Shown: positions 58,791 through 64,000 of the stretch, one piece after another
Layout: each line of letters opens with the position of its first letter
Position numbering within the stretch: position 1 is the stretch's first letter
Assembly (NCBI GenBank): GCA_025618425.1
Contig: CM046836.1
Span: 25,817,258-25,881,257 of the forward strand
Source: Heliocidaris tuberculata
Taxonomy: Eukaryota; Echinodermata; Echinoidea; Camarodonta; Echinometridae
Direction of reading: 5' to 3'
Length of the DNA: 64,000 nt
Position numbers and translations under genes: made by a program
The notes under the pieces: model-generated
Told to the model about the DNA's origin: nothing
The model's input: the letters and a program-made list of their open reading frames with translations, nothing else
The model's database searches: none

Positions 58791-59690
58791 TATAGTAGCC
58801 TATAAAAAGGCTTTGCCGCTCAACTATTTGAGATCACTAAATTGTATTATTTGATATGATTAAAGTATGCTGGGGAAGAAAAATAACGAAAACATATTGT
58901 TGGTGATAATAGTCAAAACTGACTGATCGACCTGACTGGTCGACAGGTACATCTCCCAAAATTAAGAACTATTAAAGGACAATTTTCACTTTCCTTTTTA
59001 GGAAGTGGTTTTTTGAATCAAGTACCAGTCGAAATCAAGTTAAAATATCCAGAAACAGTCTTAGGAATTCATTAAGATATCATTTATTACAGACAGGGAG
59101 ATAGTCGAATCTTAGGGCGTCCCGTAGTCCCGCGTTTTAGGGTACACTGAAGCGCAAGAGGCCGTTATGTATTGGCGCGAAGCTAACTGGTCACAGGGAA
59201 CCGTTATAAATGTTCTTATTCCAGTCGCTACGAGAATAATTCACCGGAGCGAGCAAAAGAGAGAGAGGGAGAGAGAGAGAGAGAGAGAGAGAGAAAGAAA
59301 CACACACACATGTACACACAGAGCTCCGCATCGAGCGGGATGGCGGAGGCCCGCACCAATAACATACACGCAGACACCCCCCCCCCCCCCCCTGTGTGTA
59401 TGGTGTACACACAGTCTATGCATAGGGCATTACAGGCACAGTGTGTTACGTTGCATTGCTGCAGCAAACTAAGAACGCCTTGACCGAATATGTGACACAT
59501 AGATTTAAAAAAATACATTTTCGAATCGAGTTTTCATCCTTCTATTATGAATTTTCCTCATGGCTTGTGAATCCTTTTTTGGGGAGGGGATGAACTTTAT
59601 TTATCCATCTTTCATTGACTGAAATTTCAACATCAACATTCCATGAGGGTTTTTTGGTGGTGAATGTTTAAAGATATTGTGACAAAACCG
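58791..59690. other. No gene recognised; GA and CA microsatellites
   Basis: (GA)n at 59258-59296 and (CA)n at 59297-59320, C-run at 59378. No exon of the EGF gene recognised. Confidence 0.4.
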
Positions 59691-60035
59691 GAGACTAGTC
59701 TTAGCTGTCCAGCAACCAATCTTGTCAGGATGCCTGCTGCTGGTAGGCTATCAAGTCGGGCTTCTAAATTTCTAGTCGTAGATCCGTTTGGCAGAGGTAT
59801 ACTGCCCTAGTTGACCTTGGCACCACTCTTCTGGTCCTGTTCTGCAACTCCGGACGATAACTACCAAATGCTTTCAGGACTGTAGTACGCCACCAGACGA
59901 CGACCAGCCTGCTTGTAGATACACCGCCAGACGTCCACTTGTCTGCTTGTGAACTACCATCAGGTGCAGCTACCAGTCTGCATGCATACGACCAAACCAC
60001 TACCAGGTCTGCAGTAGACGACCAGACCAAAGAGT
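59690..60035. repeat. ACCAG/CTGC motif cluster
   Basis: ACCAG, CGACCAG, CTGCTTGT and CTACCA words recur at irregular spacing (for example ACGACCAGCCTGCTTG, TACCAGTCTGCATGC, TACCAGGTCTGCAG). The 88-codon minus-strand frame is generated by it. Confidence 0.5.
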
Positions 60036-60740
60036 TTAAAATTAATACGAAGAGTGCTCAGTCCCGAAATAAAGCACGCGTATATGTTACGGTACATGTC
60101 GATCGCCCGAGAGGGAAGATTATAGTCTTCATCAAGGTGTCTGTATTTTGTATTTTCTCTATTTTTTTTTCTTTTTCTGTACATCGCTTTTGGTAAAGCC
60201 GTAAAGGGCATAATCTTGATATTGTCCCTTCAAATACAAACTTATGTCCCAAAACAGATAGGAATCAACGTACTCTAACTGCACCATGGAGGAGAGGGAG
60301 ATAGTTGGGAGGGGGAGCTAGGAGAGAAGTTTGTATTTTTGTTAAAGTTATTTGCTGTGAAATTTCTATTAATATTTATGTGATGGGGGGGGGGGGGGGG
60401 GAGGAATGGTCCAAACATGTTCCCTGATATTAAGCTCTATGTAAGCAAACACTGATATATCTGTCGGGAATGTTGGGAAAAGTAAAAAAAAAAAAAAAAA
60501 AAAAATTAAAAAACTTAATAAAATGCTATCTTTATTTTTCTAAATCAAAATATTTCATTTGATATCATGATTTATGTAAACTTTTGGGATTATAGACCGT
60601 TTATAGACGTATAATGTAAATCTATTGGCCTTATGTTAAAAGTCAAGACAGAAAAGGCTTTATTAAAATGAGATAGCATGCGAGCAATTCCTTAAATATA
60701 AAGATTAGTTAAGAGTGGCGTATCCAAGATTCTCTTATAT
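60036..60740. other. No gene recognised; G-run and A-run
   Basis: G-run at 60385-60401 and a 24-base A-run near 60486. A lone GTGGCGTATCCAAGATTC (60716) resembles the terminus of the next element. Confidence 0.4.
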
Positions 60741-60743
60741 TTA

Positions 60744-60993
60744 TTGGTGGCGTATCCAGGAATGCACGTGCCCTACGTGCCAGCCAAAACCAAATCTGAC
60801 ATATCTTAGTTACACATCGAATGAAAGGAAATGTGTGCCCCCCCCCCCCGGCACAGAAGGAACATGAAAAATGTGACTTTTTTTCCTTGCTTGTCTGAAA
60901 ATTCAGAATAGACAGCATCTGATGATTTTTTGTTCGTCAGGTGTGAGCCCCCCCCCCCCCCCCACCTCCCTGCATTCCTGGATACGCCACCAA
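60744..60993. mobile_element. MITE with TTGGTGGCGTATCC termini
   Basis: Perfect terminal inverted repeats TTGGTGGCGTATCCAGGAAT and complement; interior C-runs. Possibly hAT-like, target duplication unclear. Confidence 0.8.
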
Positions 60994-61413
60994 TATAAAT
61001 TACTTACAGTAAGTTATTTGTAATATTCTGCTGTAGCGGTTTGAGACGACAGGTGAAGAAAACAGTATAGGGCTATTTTGAATTGAATTAACTAGTAACC
61101 AACAATAGCAGCTGATGATATAATTTATTTATTACCAGTCCTATTCTGTCTTTGTAGGAATATCCCATTCCTTTTGCCCCAGCCCCCTTTTTCCCTCTCT
61201 CTCCCTTCCCTCTCCCTCTCATAGGCTTTCATTTTCTAATAATCTCTTATTCTAGATCTTATTCTCTCTTACAACCGATCTATAAAAATGACTCCAATAG
61301 AAATGAGGACAAAATAATGATCTCTTATTGTTTTTTTTCCTTCAATCGTTCAATTTAATGAGATCGACCACCTACACCATGCAATCCCATTCTTCACATC
61401 CATGACAGAATAG
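60994..61413. other. No gene recognised
   Basis: AT-rich with a CT-rich stretch at 61180-61225. Confidence 0.4.
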
Positions 61414-61573
61414 CAGGTGCGGATCCAGGGGGGGGGGGGAGGCGAATCGACCGCGCCCCCTTTTTGGAACCCAACTCCCATACCTTAAGTACACAATAAA
61501 AAAAAATGCCTCTTTAATTGTGTACTTTTCGACTTTGTGCCCCCTCCTCTACAAAATCCTGGATCCGCCCCTG
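61414..61573. mobile_element. hAT-type MITE (CAGGTGCGGATCCAGG)
   Basis: 160 bp; right end CCTGGATCCGCCCCTG. GAATAG occurs on both sides, consistent with a partly degraded 8-bp target duplication. Confidence 0.75.
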
Positions 61574-61765
61574 GAATAGGAATTACATTCTTTTGAACTA
61601 CAAACTACAGGTATACACGGACTCTGGCCTAAAATGTAAATAAAACCGGATCGAGCACCATTAGTTTGGGAGCCTACGAGGCTAACAATGTTGGTCTATT
61701 AACCCTCCGAGAAAACTTGTAAAAAGCCCTACCAGCAAGACTGACGCGACAGTCCGGGCATGGAC

Positions 61766-62072
61766 AAGTGGCGGATTTAGGGGGGGGGGTGCAATCCCGG
61801 CCCATGCCCCCTCCCCATTTTTAAAGAAAATCATACATCATTGTCCCCGGGCCCCCCTTTTTTTTTATTGTTATGGAGGGCCGGCGAGAAGAAAAAACAA
61901 TTCTTTCCACCCCCCCCCCCCCCCCCCCCCCCCCACTGAGCAACTTTTCGAGGACTGGCGAAAAAATTCTCCTCTACGAGTCTCCCTTCTAGCAGTTCCA
62001 AAAAGTTGACAGCCCTGCATTTGTGCCCCCCTTTTTTTCTTTTTTTAAAAACATATCGTGCATTCGCCCCTG
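61766..62072. mobile_element. hAT-type MITE (AGTGGCGGATTTAGG family)
   Basis: Complete relative of the fragment at 18993. Ends AAGTGGCGGATTTAGG and TGCATTCGCCCCTG. Flanks GCATGGAC and TCATGGAC match at 7 of 8. Confidence 0.7.
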
Positions 62073-62610
62073 TCATGGACTGTCAGTGTCAGACTCATAT
62101 CCAAAATAGGGTTCAAAAGCCCCCTCCCACTACATCGTCGGTCTCGTTGGCTGAAGCCAAAGTAAACGACGATCAGCAAGTAAAAACTTTGATGAGCGAA
62201 GTTTGAGGAGAACACCTTTGGCAAACTGACAGAATTCCATCGGCAACGTCACCACCTCGATCGGGATCGCAGAGGGGTAGACCTAGCCTAGCTAGAGCTA
62301 GACAAATTGTCGGTCGCTATTCAGCTCAGCTATTTCGTGCTGATTGCATGATCTCACATCAGTCATTTTGACTAAGCGTAATTCGGTGGTAGAACATTGA
62401 TTATATGAATTTATGAATTTAATACAATGAATTTTGCCTCTGGTACATTAGAAATATAATAGTGAACTGGAATTTAGTGAGAGTTTCTTCTAATACCGGC
62501 TAGGCTGGGCCCCTGGGCGGGCGGACATATGTCTGCTACATGGTCGTCTGCTAGCGCACGATCTCATTGGATATCGTCGATCTCACGTGATCGATACTAC
62601 ACGCCCACAT
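62073..62610. other. No gene recognised
   Basis: Some CpG words and an AGCTAGAGCTAGAC stretch near 62290; no exon supported. Confidence 0.35.
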
Positions 62611-62699
62611 AAATTGTTTGGAGCCGGTAGCCTTGACGACTGGGCGGGTGTGGCTTCGCGCTTCGGTGATGACTTTAGTTTCTCACAATGATAGAGGCA

Positions 62700-62878
62700 T
62701 AGCTTCTGGACCCTCTGCCCTACCCCTTTCTTTTCCTTTCTCTTTTCTCCCCCTTTGTTCGTTTATGTCTCTGTGCTGTTGGTGTGACCGTTCCCTTTTT
62801 TTTGTTTTGTTTTGTTTTGTTTTTGTTTGTTTGTTTGTTTTGTTTTGTTTTGTTTTGTTTTTGTTCGTTTTTGTTTTG

Positions 62879-62910
<32 letters not shown>

Positions 62911-63378
62911 GTGTGTCTTCCTTCTCTTTGTTTTATCTGTTTGTTCGTTTGTGGTTGTTCTTTGTGTTGTGGGATGGGGGGGGGGGCGTGATGGTGTATG
63001 TTCTCTATTTTCTCTCTTTCTTTATTCTTATCTTCTTTCTATCCTCTTTTTTTTTTCTTCTCTTAATTTAATTCTTTCTCTCAGAAGGAAATTGGAAAAA
63101 GATTTTTTTTTTGTTGTTGTTGAAAATTGTTTGTAACGAAATGGGTAACTTAAATATGTGAATCTTATTCTTTATGAAATATTTATTTCTGTTCGCAAAT
63201 ATATGTTAGATGAAAGTTTGTTTGTATTATCGTTTGAAATGTGAAATTGCAGTTGGCAGTTATATTTATGTCAAGATTTTGTTGTTGTTGTTGTTATATT
63301 ATATGAAATGTTTCAAATTATGTTCAATTTTCTTTTATGAGAGAAAATAATAAAAACTTATGAAAAAAAAAAAAAAAA
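62700..63378 (+). mobile_element. LINE-like 3' tail with poly(A)
   Basis: Pyrimidine-rich non-coding DNA ending with AATAAA (63349-63354) and a 16-base A-tail (63363-63378). Contains (TTTTG)n. It looks like the 3' UTR of a plus-strand retrotransposon similar to that at 38402; no ORF2 remains are visible upstream, so it is heavily truncated. Confidence 0.45.
62799..62910. repeat. (TTTTG)n simple repeat
   Basis: TTTTG/TTTG array. The 172-codon frame over it is an artefact. Confidence 0.95.
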
Positions 63379-63401
63379 TTATGTCATCAATAACAACAAA
63401 C

Positions 63402-64000
63402 GATTTCACGTGTTATATGACAAATTATTATTTTTTGGTCAAAAACATGCATATTCCCGGGGATTTATGCGTGGTTTAAATGACTCATCGAGCCTTAATT
63501 TTACACTTTTAGAGCTTTAAATTTCATGTAAATTACATTTTTCATAATCTCAAATAAAAACTAGGGGAATTAAAATCATTTCAAAATCCCCCTTTTCATG
63601 TGTTAAACTATGGGAGCTGGAAGGCCCAAAGCATGCATATTCCCGGGGATTTATGGGGGGTTTACTGGAATCATTGAGCCTTAATTATACACTTTCAGAG
63701 CTTTAAATTTCATGTAAATTACATTCTTCATAATTTCAAATAAATACTAGGGGAATTAAAATCATTTCAAAATCCCTCTTTTCATGTGTTAACCTATGGG
63801 AGCTGGAAGGCCCAAAGCATGCATATTCCCGGGGATTTATGGGGGGTGTACTGGACTCATTGAGCCTTAATTATACATTTTCAGAGCTTGAAATTTCATG
63901 TAAATCACAGTTTTTATATTTTCAAATAAAAACTATGGGAATTATAATCATCCTAATATTCCTTTTTTTCGCGTGTAAACCTATGGTAGGCGAGACTTTT
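63402..64000. repeat. 186-bp tandem repeat (runs off the window)
   Basis: CATGCATATTCCCGGGGATT occurs at 63446, 63632 and 63818, exactly 186 bases apart, with the rest of the unit 85-95% alike by eye. A little over three units are visible. Satellite-like, non-coding. Confidence 0.9.

Noticed and set aside
62618..63136. 172-codon plus-strand frame
   Set aside because: Mostly a (TTTTG)n repeat read as Phe/Val/Cys/Leu; no domain.

Overview
The window is animal nuclear DNA. It has split genes with GT/AG introns, many microsatellites, many short inverted-repeat DNA transposons (MITEs), several LINE clades and a 500-N assembly gap. The hAT, TTAA-type and PIF/Harbinger-like MITEs, the CR1/L2-like and Tx1/L1-like LINEs and the marine-invertebrate type of host gene suggest an invertebrate deuterostome. 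An echinoderm such as a sea urchin is my best guess, but it is not proven by the sequence alone.

Layout. 1-5.6 kb: nested MITEs downstream of a minus-strand exon (4958-5617) that encodes the N-terminus of a delphilin (GRID2IP)-like scaffold with two back-to-back PDZ domains. 5.6-13 kb: its probable upstream side, with a perfect-arm hairpin, a transposon stuffed with a pyrimidine minisatellite (6.4-8.2 kb), a possible first non-coding exon near 9.5 kb and more MITEs. The palindromic octamer TACATGTA is common here and rare afterwards. 13.5-14.5 kb: minus-strand LINE reverse-transcriptase remnant. 14.5-27.7 kb: microsatellites, MITEs, clusters of short motifs in both orientations, and a minus-strand LINE tail split by a putative DNA transposon (20.2-22.9 kb).

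27.8-58.7 kb: two related hAT elements (27.8-30.3 and 33.7-35.8 kb). The first carries a head-to-head pair of tRNA-like genes in a palindrome. A plus-strand gene starts at 30476 with a signal-peptide exon. It matches in phase an EGF-like exon at 46420, so I infer one secreted EGF-type protein. Its first intron of about 15.9 kb is a stack of transposons: a Tx1/L1-like LINE (+) split by a CR1-like LINE (-) split by a hAT element, then a long-TIR element with a THAP-domain remnant, a 2-kb palindrome and another LINE that itself carries a MITE.

The 9.3 kb before the N gap (39492-48829) is repeated almost exactly after it (49330-58668). The arrangement looks like two overlapping contig ends that were never merged, so the second EGF exon, THAP remnant and LINE are probably the same locus seen twice. 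58.7-64 kb: motif clusters, three hAT-type MITEs, a poly(A) LINE tail and a 186-bp tandem repeat running off the edge.

Only two host genes are supported, the delphilin-like gene (-) and the secreted EGF gene (+). Both are partial. Most other long open frames are low-complexity or transposon artefacts.
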